Below, piece by piece: positions 8,101 through 16,077 of a DNA stretch of 16,077 nt. Position numbers and translations under genes: made by a program. How positions within the stretch are numbered: position 1 is the first letter of the stretch; each line of letters opens with the position of its first letter. The notes under the pieces were generated by a model that was not told the origin of the DNA, ran no database searches, and was given only the letters and a program-made list of their open reading frames with translations. The DNA is from Phoronis ovalis (Eukaryota > Phoronida > Phoronidae): positions 1 through 16,077 of the forward strand of contig JAOXYB010025003.1 in assembly GCA_028565635.1 (NCBI GenBank). Reading direction: 5' to 3'.

Positions 8101-11100
8101 ATGGAAATTGAAAATAGATTGTTTATCTGATTTAATAGAGTCCAATTAGTTTCTTGGTGAGGAGAGATGTGTGCAAATTCAGTGTTGGTGGCCTTGTGCA
8201 TTGCTTCCTGTTGCTGTCCTAGTTGTATTGATGGTCTGGTGAGATTATCAGCTACCTTACAGTACTTCTTCTATTTATTTGTTTAACCTATGATAAAGCA
8301 GCCTATCTGATTCCCTGGTTTTTGCTATGTCCACTATAAGACTATACATATTATTGTTTTGAACTACCAAATTTAAAGGTCAAGCACAAATTTGATTCAT
8401 AAAAGGATTACTATGAAAGGAGGAGGAGAATAAATTACACAGGAATATATTTTGTGCTATATTTTGCCAGACATACAGAAATTAATTCTTGGAAAGGAGT
8501 GCTTTGTTCAAATAACCATTTGAGGAACCCCAAATTTAAGGAAGATCTAAAATATTTTCAGAGGAAGGAAACCTGACAAAACCTTGTTGTTTCATAAATT
8601 TTGATCAATTTCTTTTGCATTCTATGCCAACAGACTATTAAAGATTTTAATCAGAGTAAAGTATACAGAGTGACATAAAACTATTATAGAGTACTGTTTA
8701 TTTTTTGTTTGTTTCTTACTTACAGTGAATTGTACTTTTTTTTAAAATTTTTTTTGACTTCATCTTTTTTACAAAATAGTCTTCTATATGATGCTCAAAA
8801 ATTTTTAGTGCTTGTTTATACAAATCACAAATATACTGTATAGTAAAAATTAATTAGTACATGTGTCTGTAAAAAATGTGTAAAAGTGCTTAAATCCTTT
8901 TTTATTTTGACTTCTGGTGCTTCTCGCATCAAGCACTAAGAAAATTAAAGTTGATTTTAAGAGAGTTAAGAAAAAGTGAGATGAAATTTTGAGTCAGGTG
9001 TATTATGTTAATACTGAAATGTTTAATGTCACCCTGTATTTTACTTGATACATCTTGACAAAGTCAATCTGTCACAGTTTTATGCTTCTGCAGTTTGGAG
9101 TAAGGCAGTATGTCTCATCTATAAAGATGCTTTTCCCAGGTTTTTTTATATCATCCAGATTATTTACATGTTAAACACAGAGTTTTGTTAAAAACAATAG
9201 CATCGCTCAAACTATGTCATTAAGGAAGTGGAAAGGTTTCCGCAAAGGTTTTGTGCGTAAATTTGCTTCATTGCAGCAGTTGTTCAGAGGTAAGTTGTTG
9301 GCAGCATTAAAGGTAAATAGTTTACAATTTTAATAAAGCATTGTTTAGATGCATGGATCTAAGAAAGGTGGTTACTTCGTTTTGGTAAAAAGATCCTATT
9401 ATTTGATTTTCTTAACTCAAACTTTATTAAGTCTTACCTGTTGCAAGCAAGGTATTCAGATCAGGTATCAATGTACATTACTTGGAGGTCAAAGTTTTAG
9501 TAATTTTAACAGGTCAGACAGATCATTTTATAGTATAGGGTGATGCAAAACAAGTAGGCTCATGGCTGTACTGAAACCATGCGAAAAGTACACCTTTCAA
9601 TCAGGGTACACCTATAGTGCAGGGATGAAATCACTAATTTTATTAAAACCCATAAAACAATCCATCTCAACATTATAAAATAATTTATGCCATTGAGGTG
9701 ATTTATCAGTATTTGTCACTCTGTTATTTGATTTTTAGCTTTTGTCAAAATTTTGAAATTTACGTTTACTCTTCATTAATACCTCAGGGATTTTTGTTTA
9801 TTTTTCTCTTTTCTATTCTAAAAAACTAGGTCTTGTACAACAAACTGTATACAAGTTACATGTTAAATCTCAAATGTATTAAATTCGGCATTGCTATATA
9901 TTTTTGTTAATGAAATAAGAAAAAATGAATCCAATATAAATCTACTACGATCTTACTTCTGAACAAAGATTGCTTTCAGTCTTGTCATATGCATCTCATC
10001 AGTCCTTTCTGAAATTGGTGAAAGACTTACAGTTATCTTTGCCAATTTAAGTAAGATTAAGTTTTGGACTAAATTTAGTTTAAATATTTCATTCTGTATG
10101 CCATCAAACAAATTTTCATTCTGATATTTTAAAAATGTAGTTCTGCAAAAACTGCCAACATAAAATGAAATACAAAATTAGTTTCTTCTAGCTTACCAAG
10201 TGCTTTACTGTCAAACTTAAGGCTAATTATTGTAATCAACAGTAACAAATGCCTTAAATCTCAACTTAGAGACTACAAAAGTTAGGATTAGATTAGGATA
10301 TGTCCATATTTTCAAACTTCTTAAAATGGTAAACCCAACTCTACATTTGATATGTCTAAAAGGAAAACACATGTTCCTAATTTTCAAAATATCCGACCTA
10401 CTTTTTATCTAGTTTTTTACCTTTGATGATTTCACATGGCAAAGTATGAAAGGTATTGCTTAATTATGGAAAATTGTGTTCCTAATATGCCAACGGATTC
10501 AGAAACATAGTCATTACATGATAAGTTTGTAAAGCCTCATACTGAAAGCTTGTATTGACAAATGAGAATTTTTTTATAGAAGGTTCTAGAAATACTGTTG
10601 AAGGTATTATCTTTCTTTGTCCCATCGTATATGGGAATTGAAACTCAACTAGAAACGACTCTGTAATAATGCTTAATCGTCATAGATGTGATATAAATTG
10701 TTTGGAAATTGTGAAATATTGTTGTTTTTTTTGTTTCAGTGGATGAAACTATTGAAATTTCATTCCCACAGAAGATTATACCTGGTAAGTCATTTGCTGT
10801 TATATTGGAACATTATTTACCTTTATGTGTTCTGGCATCCTTGACATACATCACTCCACAGGCACCGTTATTTGTATCATTGACATGTGCCGACATCTAG
10901 AAACCAATTAGCAATATCTTTTTCTACCCATAGATGTCTCTGGGTACATTAAGCAAAATAGTAAAGCCTGTATAAAAATATGTACACTAATTAAACCAAC
11001 CCGAGTTACCAAACTGCACAGTATGAACATTATTTAAACCAAGAAATAAGTATTACCAAAACATTAAAAATGGGTGACTGTAGTGTTTGATGTAGTTGTA

Positions 11101-14100
11101 TACATTTTACCATTACATTAAGTGGCTTTTGGACCTAAAATTATGAACCCTGTTGTAGTGAATGATTTTTGAAGATGTCATGTTGCTTCCGGTTAAGTTT
11201 CCTTGCCTTGTTACTATATTGCAAGAAAAGTTACTTTGGAGTTTGAATCATGCAAGAGTTACAGTTTGTTTAGTCAGTTGTTTTGGAAGCTATTAATAAT
11301 TATGACATAATTCTAATTTGTGTATGAGAAGGGCTAATCAAATTACTTGCTAGTGCTTTCAGTCATACTAATGGGTTTATGGCATTTTGCAATGCAGTCT
11401 CTGCGTTGGAAATGCATTTTATGTAAAAAAAAACTTTACTAGCTGTAGTATTCTGTTCAATGACAAGCTAATGAAAATCACAAGTAATTTAAGATTTAGT
11501 TCTAATAAAATGGATTATGAAAAAATAGTAATTGCAGTCAAGTATCTGAGCTTATTCTGAAAAAGATAATTTCTGTTGTTCTCTGTACTGCCAGATCTGT
11601 ACTTATTCGAGATACTGTGTTACATCATAAAATTTCTCTAAATACAATTTTTGTAAATTTAAATATAATAAATTTTAACATCAGCATGTATGTCCATGAT
11701 TTGGTGAAAAGCATTTTAAGTATATAAATTTAATCAAAACTGAAGTTAGTTAGAAGGACTCTTGAAGGTCTTGTGTCAGAAGTGAAAGTTCTCATGGTGT
11801 TGTAAAACTATGATTCATGTTTGATTAAATTTATACTTGAAATTAAGAAATTGTTCTTCAGAAAATCAAGATAAAGTTGGTAAAAAAGATATCATTTCTT
11901 CATTTTGATATTTTTGCAAAATTAGTTCAAAATACTTGGGTTTACAATTGAGTTATCATATCAACAAATTGACTGAAGTGGATTGCACAAATTTAAAATA
12001 ATTTTTCAAATATGGTTTAATCAAACTTTAGGAACTAATACAGCAAACTATAAATTATATATGAGAAGCTGCAATTACTCTGTAAAAGTGATAGTATTTA
12101 GTCAGTCTAATTAACCTACTGTATAAATATTACAGTCAGCTAAGGTTTATAATAAGATATTAAGATAATATCTCATGCCAGAATATTTTTGCATGCCTAT
12201 CAGCTTTATACTAGGTTGGTAAATTTTACATCATTGGATATTTTAGTGCCTAACCATTAATTAATACCCTATTTGTGGCACATTGTAATGAAATATATAT
12301 GATGCTAGGTTAGCTTTGGCAATATCTAAGCAGATCCTTTCAAAAGCTCAAAAAATAAAAACATGTTAATAAATACAATTACTGATTATCTTTGATAGCT
12401 AAAATAATATTGAGTAATTGAAAGGCACAGTTATCACATTATGAATTGCAACTAATAGTTTGGATATTTTGTTCAAGTTAATTGTTAACAGAAATTTTTC
12501 TTAAAAAACATCTAAATTAATGGAACCTTTTTTTGTAAAACTGAACATTGGGCAGAAGCAAAATCTAAGGTATCATGTTCTATAATAGCAACTATTTATT
12601 TTTTTAGTAAATTAGGGTTATAGTTTAATTGCCACTTTATACTCAGTAGCTACATTTCTCATGTAATCTTCTTTAAACTACTTTTGTTGTATAAAATAGT
12701 CAATTTATTATGCCCTACAATCTGGTTATTTAAGACTAGATAGCCTTTAGCAAGGTAGGGTTTATAGAAATGACTTTTATGATATCTGAATGATCATACA
12801 ATGTCATTTTTGAAGTTTCCTTCAAATTTAAAAACTTCATTATTTTGGGACTTATTGAGCTCAGAATGACTGATAGAACCTCTTCATGACCGATAAAAGT
12901 GTAAATCTAATTTCTGAAAGTTTCATGGCAATTTTGAAGTTTTGACCTTTTGACCTCTGGATGCCCTATTGACCTCAAGCTTTTAGGACTAACCATTACA
13001 AGTTACAGCATGTTTTATTAAATGAAAAGATGCCAAAAATCACCATAAATATTGTCATATGTCAAGAAATTTACCTCTTGATAACCTGATATCATCATTG
13101 GAACATTTTAGAAATTGACCTTTGACCACCAAATTGCCTTTTGACTTAAAGGGGATGTCACACTGCAAGTGGCCTTAAGTGACATGTCTATGGAAGACTG
13201 TAACCTCTTGTAACTCAATAGCATCATTTGGGAACATTTTGACCAATTTTAGAAATTTAATCTTTGACCTCTAAATGACTTTTTGACCTCAAGAGCTGTT
13301 GCACCTGAAGTACCATGCCACTACTTCTAACTGTCTTCAAGTTATAGCTAGATTAAAATTAAAAGAGGAAGAAAACCCATGTACCCTTTAGCAACAACCC
13401 TACAATAATTTCTAGCTAAAAATGTGTCTATTAATCTATATATGGCTATGCAACACAAACTTCCCTCAGAATTTATTGCTAACATGTGATGTAAACAAAA
13501 CTGCAACTAAGAGAAGCTTTATAGAGTAAATTAAAATTTCATGCATAACTGAGTATTTTTGGCATCAATATACACAGGATGTGTTATTTTAGTATTATCA
13601 GGAATCATTCTCCGTCTCAAGTGCTTCATTGAGGTGCTTAATGAGAGATGCACAGTAAAAGTGAGACATACAAGCTAATGTTCAGGAGATCAAAAGTCAG
13701 GGAAATTACAGTCAGCCTATTGCTATAATTTCCACATTAAGGATTACAGTACTAAGAATATTTATAGAAGAATTTGATTGGATATAGATCTGTAGAACAT
13801 AAGAAATCGGTGTTACATTTGATATTTATTAGTTAGAAGGATAAGATGTATCAGTATGTGAACTCATTTTTGTAGAGATGTGACATTAGTATAAACTTCA
13901 GAAGGCAGTAGTAGAATTTCTCAGATGCTGCCACAGTTGGCTTTATGATGCATATAAGTATTGTACTAATTTTGTACCAGCCATTATAATGTGTTCAATT
14001 ACATGTGGGTTATCTTGTTCATGAATTTGATGCATCTTTGGAATCTACACTCTGTGAGCATATGGACAAACTAAGCATTGTAAGCATAGAGACTAATTAT

Positions 14101-15201
14101 ATGCCTCATTGATGTTAGAAGAATAGTGCCATGACTAAGATTTTAGTATTTTTGCATGGAACATTTACACACCATCATTAACAGTTTATGAAGTGCTGTG
14201 TTAGCATGCAGTAGGATTTTTTTTTGGATAAGACAAGTGTAGGATTAAATGGGGTAAATTGGACATACTTTTGCAATATAAGGATGTAATTTCCACAGAA
14301 GAATCATTGACTGGAGGCTATTGTTTAACAAACATGGCATTTAAATGTTCAATTTCTTTGTTTTAATATAGTACGTAGGCCGAGTTCTGTAGACTGGAAG
14401 AATCACAGGATATATTAATTCATTTAATTTGATAATATTCTTGCTTTCCGGATTCTTTACAGGATTTTCTGTTGTCATATTTCATAGTACTAACAAAGTA
14501 ATTAGTAAATTTAATCTATCTCGAAAAAAATAGTGTTAGCCTTCTAGATAGTGCTGTCAACCAATACCACAAAGGAAAAATGCTATAGAAGGTTGAATTT
14601 CTTAAAATTATTGTTTGGTTTGACTGTGTAAAATTTAACATTAGGTCTTGTTATTTCCTGAGTTTGCTAACTCAGAAAGATAGTTTCAAATGTTGTGTGG
14701 ATTAAAAAAGAAAGACAGGCCCGTTTCGAGCATCTATGAGAAAGCGGATGATAGGAAGGAGCCGGGGAAAGAGGTGTCATTCTGTAACCCTCCACATAGA
14801 GTATTTGATGATGAATTTCTACCAAGTATTCCTGGTAAATATCTGATGTAACTATAAGGTGCTTACTTTAATTTAGGTGTCAAATAAGTTCATATTATTA
14901 TAAATAGCAGGCAGGCATCAAGAGACAGATTGATGGCTACTACAAGGGGGTATAGGCACAGAAATTAACTGAAGAAAAATCATGTGCATTGTTTGTTTAA
15001 TTTGTTCTTAATTGCAGTTGAATGTAAATTTTTTGAAGATATTACTGCAGGAACTAGATAATATGCTTGACCTAATGCTGTTTGTTTTTTCTTGATGTTC
15101 TTTATAAAATGATTATATTATACTTTCAGAGGAGAAAAAAGGTACAACGTTTGTAGAGCTGATTAAACCAGACGGTTCCAATTTAGGACTCACAATATCA
15201 G
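5125..15201 (+). CDS. GRIP: GRIP multi-PDZ scaffold, N-terminal part with alternative first exons (partial at right edge)
   Basis: GRIP proteins are cytoplasmic scaffolds with up to seven PDZ domains. They bind the C termini of AMPA receptor subunits, ephrins and other membrane proteins and link them to kinesin. Exon 15130-15201 encodes EEKKGTTFVELIKPDGSNLG and LTIS, which matches the start of PDZ1 of GRIP1/GRIP2 (pattern IPEE-K-G-T-VEL-K-G-LGLT-SG). Upstream are three ATG exons (5125, 9214, 14690) and a 45-nt exon (10740-10784). All donors and acceptors are phase 1, so any of these chains splices in frame to PDZ1. Mammalian GRIP1 is likewise known to have alternative N termini that set palmitoylation. 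The rest of PDZ1 and the later PDZ domains lie beyond the right edge. Introns are long (up to 5.5 kb). Confidence 0.88.
5579..5665. mobile_element. 71-bp palindromic insertion with flanking direct repeats
   Basis: Arms 5588-5608 and 5638-5658 (21 bases each) are inverted copies with one mismatch. The 29-base loop contains its own small hairpin, CGGC-GAA-GCCG. ATTTTAG (extendable to ACATTTTAG) stands directly on both sides (5581-5587 and 5659-5665), as a target-site duplication would. The GC-rich core contrasts sharply with the AT-rich intron. This fits a minimal non-autonomous DNA element inside the first GRIP intron. Confidence 0.6.
5684..5713. repeat. Perfect 12-bp stem hairpin
   Basis: CCAATATCTGAC (5684-5695) and GTCAGATATTGG (5702-5713) form a perfect 12-bp stem with the 6-base loop GTATTG. 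A partial third copy, ATTGGTCAA, follows. It lies between the palindromic insertion and the reading frame at 5721-5921 and could belong to the same mobile unit as that frame. Confidence 0.5.
5721..5921 (+). pseudogene. Protein-like reading frame, possibly a PC4-like domain remnant
   Basis: The frame opens after TAG 5718-5720 and ends at TAA 5919-5921 (66 codons). It has no ATG before 5796; a longer product would need the TTG at 5730 or an upstream exon. It contains FEFDKNSPYDEIIDVHS, then MVLVRYYQVKKVHLYMCKQ and RWLRISENQFRRLDRASYLL. The order strand, RYY, lysine-rich turn, then L-x-I-S-x-x-Q-F-x-x-L loosely recalls the PC4 single-strand DNA-binding fold, in which a K-G-I-x-L motif precedes a QW helix. 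The usual glycine and the QW tryptophan are missing. The similarity is tentative; it may be a fragment from a mobile element. Confidence 0.3.
6600..6900. repeat. Degenerate repeat fragment with 33-bp internal period
   Basis: GAGCTCAAA recurs at 6691 and 6724 with similar flanks (TTCATGCCCTT and CTCGTACCCTT). A perfect 14-bp palindrome, ATCTCATATGAGAT, lies at 6607-6620. CpG density is raised. Both strands are open for about 70 codons. The minus-strand frame shows a repeated K-G-x-x-FEL motif that simply follows from the DNA period. I treat this as transposon or minisatellite debris rather than a gene. Confidence 0.4.
6901..9213. other. GRIP intron, no feature recognised
   Basis: This is AT-rich sequence with frequent stops on both strands. 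I see no exon with paired splice sites and a fitting phase. Short open stretches such as the one at about 8050-8095 end at poorly phased GT sites. Confidence 0.5.
9214..9289 (+). CDS. GRIP: GRIP alternative first exon: polybasic N terminus
   Basis: ATG 9214 starts 25 codons plus one base, with donor GTAAGT at 9290. The peptide begins MSLRKWKGFRKGFVRKF. It has seven Lys/Arg among its first 17 residues, mixed with Trp and Phe. TAA 9172-9174 closes the frame upstream. An AG at 9199-9200 could act as an acceptor, but its phase does not match the 5125 exon. That favours a separate promoter and first exon. Phase 1 fits exon 10740. Confidence 0.65.
9290..10739. other. GRIP intron, no gene recognised
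   Basis: The sequence between the second first exon and the 45-nt exon is AT-rich. The open stretch at 9349-9543 lacks coding character and splice support. No repeat with clear ends is visible. Confidence 0.5.
10740..10784 (+). CDS. GRIP: GRIP 45-nt symmetric exon
   Basis: A long T-rich tract and TTTCAG acceptor, with donor GTAAGT, flank this 45-nt exon. Phase is 1 at both ends, so it can be included or skipped without changing frame. It encodes DETIEISFPQKIIP plus split residues. The final I-P then meets the EE of the PDZ1 exon, restoring the conserved IPEE of vertebrate GRIP. It serves the two upstream first exons. Confidence 0.75.
11718..11838. repeat. Short inverted repeat in GRIP intron
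   Basis: TAAATTTAATCAAA (11725-11738) and TTTGATTAAATTTA (11820-11833) are perfect inverted copies. AAGTA and TACTT extend the arms outward past a 2-base indel. The spacer is about 80 bases. It may be a small hairpin element; AT-rich chance complementarity is possible. Confidence 0.35.
12940..13293. repeat. Diverged tandem units rich in TGACCT motifs
   Basis: Two units starting near 13072 and 13201 align over about 80 bases (ACCTCTTG, ATCATTGGAACATTTT, TTTTAGAAATT, TTTGAC). Their period is about 129 bases. A third, related block lies at about 12905-12979. TGACCT occurs at 12943-12948, 12951-12956, 12970-12975, 13116-13121, 13265-13270 and 13284-13289. TGACCT is the complement of the AGGTCA nuclear-receptor half-site. 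The pair at 12943-12956 has a 2-base spacer. The pair at 13116-13128 (second site TGACCA) has a 1-base spacer. Confidence 0.5.
14690..14834 (+). CDS. GRIP: GRIP alternative first exon: MLCGLKKK N terminus
   Basis: ATG 14690 starts 48 codons plus one base, ending in phase 1 at donor GTAAAT (14835). The product begins MLCGLKKKDRPVSSIYEK and ends FDDEFLPSIP. It joins exon 15130 to give the IPEE motif again. TAG 14681-14683 stands in frame just upstream. Entry in the alternative phase meets TGA within about 20 codons, so an internal exon is unlikely. GC and CpG content is clearly higher than in the flanking introns. Cys3 next to three lysines resembles N-terminal dual-signal membrane anchors such as that of GAP-43. 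Confidence 0.75.
15130..15201 (+). CDS. GRIP: GRIP exon with start of PDZ1
   Basis: The acceptor is TTTCAG and the donor GTGAAT; the exon is 72 nt, phase 1 to phase 1. It encodes EEKKGTTFVELIKPDGSNLG and LTIS. This covers the first PDZ strand (FVELIK) and the LGLT carboxylate-binding loop in GLGF position. The downstream SGG segment and the rest of PDZ1 were not found before the window ends. Confidence 0.92.
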
Positions 15202-15309
15202 GTGAATGTCACAATACTTTAATTTGATACCAGACAAGTGTATTTCATACAATTATTATGAGATAATGTCTTAAAATTAATCGATAAATACAATTTGAAA
15301 TTTTGTTTT

Positions 15310-15660
15310 AAAATAAATGGCTGTGAAAGTGAGAATCTAAGATCTCACGGACTTTTGATCCTTTTAAACCATATGATGCATTTTGTTCTGAAATAGGACC
15401 CTTTGGAGGTAGCTTCTGTTTCCCTACAAGCATTTTTAATGCTGATAGCGAACTGTTGCATGTCACTGAATCAAAAAAAATGTTTACCAACAAACCAATC
15501 AAGATCATTATTTATGTTCAACAGAATATGGAATAGGGGACTTTTAAAGGGGGCTTTTATTCAAAGAAGGATCTACTGTAGTGGCAGGTCCAGGATTTCC
15601 TTCAAGGGGGCATGCAAATAACTTTTCCACAAACAAATAAAAACGAGGTTTATTTTTCAA
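15310..15660. repeat. Probable DNA-transposon debris in GRIP intron
   Basis: TAGTGGCAGGTCCAGG (15579-15594), followed by ATTTCCTTCAAGGGGG, resembles the GTGGC-GATCCAGG-type ends often seen in non-autonomous hAT-like repeats of invertebrates. Several GGGG-rich pieces (15535-15555, 15661-15670) occur nearby. Open stretches on both strands here look incidental. No matching opposite end was found. Confidence 0.3.
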
Positions 15661-15704
15661 AAGGGGACTCGTTGGATTATTAATTTACATCTATATTATT
15701 GCAG

Positions 15705-15713
15705 TGCAGTCTG
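15705..15713 (+). other. GRIP: Candidate 9-nt microexon of GRIP PDZ1
   Basis: ATTATTGCAG precedes TGCAGTCTG, which is followed by GTATGT. Inserted after the PDZ1 exon (phase 1) it would add Val-Gln-Ser in frame, right after the LGLTIS segment. A 9-base match between AG and GT sites can arise by chance, so support is weak. Confidence 0.15.
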
Positions 15714-15930
15714 GTATGTAGTTCTTGTTACCAGTTCTTGTCACTTTTATGATACTATAAATGCTGACATATGGTTGGGCTTCAAAGTAAAAAGATAAAA
15801 ATGGTTAGACAAATGATGTATTAGCAGGATATATGCTGTGTTAATACACTTAACCTTTTGTGTGTTTGTGTCATTTTCTAAACAGAAAAGAACATTGTTT
15901 AGGTAAAAAGTTGTAAAGCTTGGTAATTAG

Positions 15931-16077
15931 GGTTGCTCCTATAAGGGAGCAAGCCTATTGGTTTTGTATGATTTCTTTCTTCTTATTTTTCTTTTTCTTT
16001 TTTTTCTTCTTCCAATTTTCAGCAAGCTATATCTCGAAGATGGTTACAGCTAGGAACTTGATACTTGATGTGTGACA
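15931..16077. repeat. Probable repeat element cut by the right edge
   Basis: A hairpin TTGCTCC/GGAGCAA (15933-15939 and 15946-15952) is followed by a long C/T tract on the plus strand (about 15970-16012). Then comes a moderately structured segment containing ATATCTCGAAGATGGTTAC. The order hairpin, pyrimidine tract, unique tail looks like a dispersed element, but its end lies outside the window. Confidence 0.35.

Larger units (their letters stand above)
10785..14689. other. GRIP intron with repeats only
   Basis: This is about 3.9 kb without a supported exon. It contains a small inverted repeat (11718-11838) and a cluster of tandemly related units (about 12940-13293), both listed separately. 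A short acceptor-led open stretch at 14372-14418 (begins RRPSSVDWKNHR) ends in TAA without a donor and is unproven. Confidence 0.5.

Noticed and set aside
9349-9543. 64-codon plus-strand frame starting MHGSKKGG
   Set aside because: It follows a GRIP exon donor, has no splice support or domain pattern, and stops are otherwise frequent; probably chance.
15308-15621. Overlapping open frames on both strands
   Set aside because: They fall in repeat-like GGGG-rich sequence; neither resembles the missing part of PDZ1.

Overview
This is a stretch of animal nuclear DNA. It is AT-rich and CpG-poor, with short exons (52 to 212 bases) bounded by canonical AG/GT splice sites and scattered small repeats. 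It holds the 5' ends of two conserved metazoan genes placed head to head. AT content, intron style and the repeat types suggest an invertebrate, probably a lophotrochozoan such as a bivalve mollusc, but nothing in the window proves the taxon.

Left, minus strand (339-2463): seven consecutive coding exons of a sorting nexin 13 (SNX13) orthologue. Their phases fit together without a break (819 nt, 273 codons). They encode the N-terminal membrane hairpin and most of the PXA domain. The RGS, PX and C-terminal nexin domains lie beyond the left edge. Intron 6 contains a decayed duplicate of the start of exon 7. The left edge also carries an unidentified 57-residue plus-strand reading frame.

Middle (2464-5124): the region between the two genes. 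It contains a small element with similar inverted ends (2571-2900), a nested foldback-like inverted repeat of about 1 kb (3295-4304), and a CpG-rich protein-like reading frame broken by one stop codon (4594-4941).

Right, plus strand (5125 to the right edge): the 5' part of a GRIP (glutamate receptor-interacting protein) multi-PDZ scaffold gene. Exon 15130-15201 encodes the start of PDZ1. Upstream are three candidate first coding exons, each with its own ATG and each ending in phase 1, plus a symmetric 45-nt exon. The first starts MPVWKK with a cysteine at position 9 and resembles the palmitoylated b-type N terminus of mammalian GRIP1. The second is a polybasic, aromatic-rich peptide. The third starts MLCGLKKK. 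The long introns hold a 71-bp palindromic insertion, a PC4-like reading frame, repeats with nuclear-receptor half-site motifs, and other repeat fragments.

SNX13 acts in endosome/ER lipid and receptor traffic and GRIP in receptor anchoring. Their adjacency need not be functional. The most notable features are the three possible GRIP membrane-targeting N termini and the two protein-like reading frames of unknown origin.
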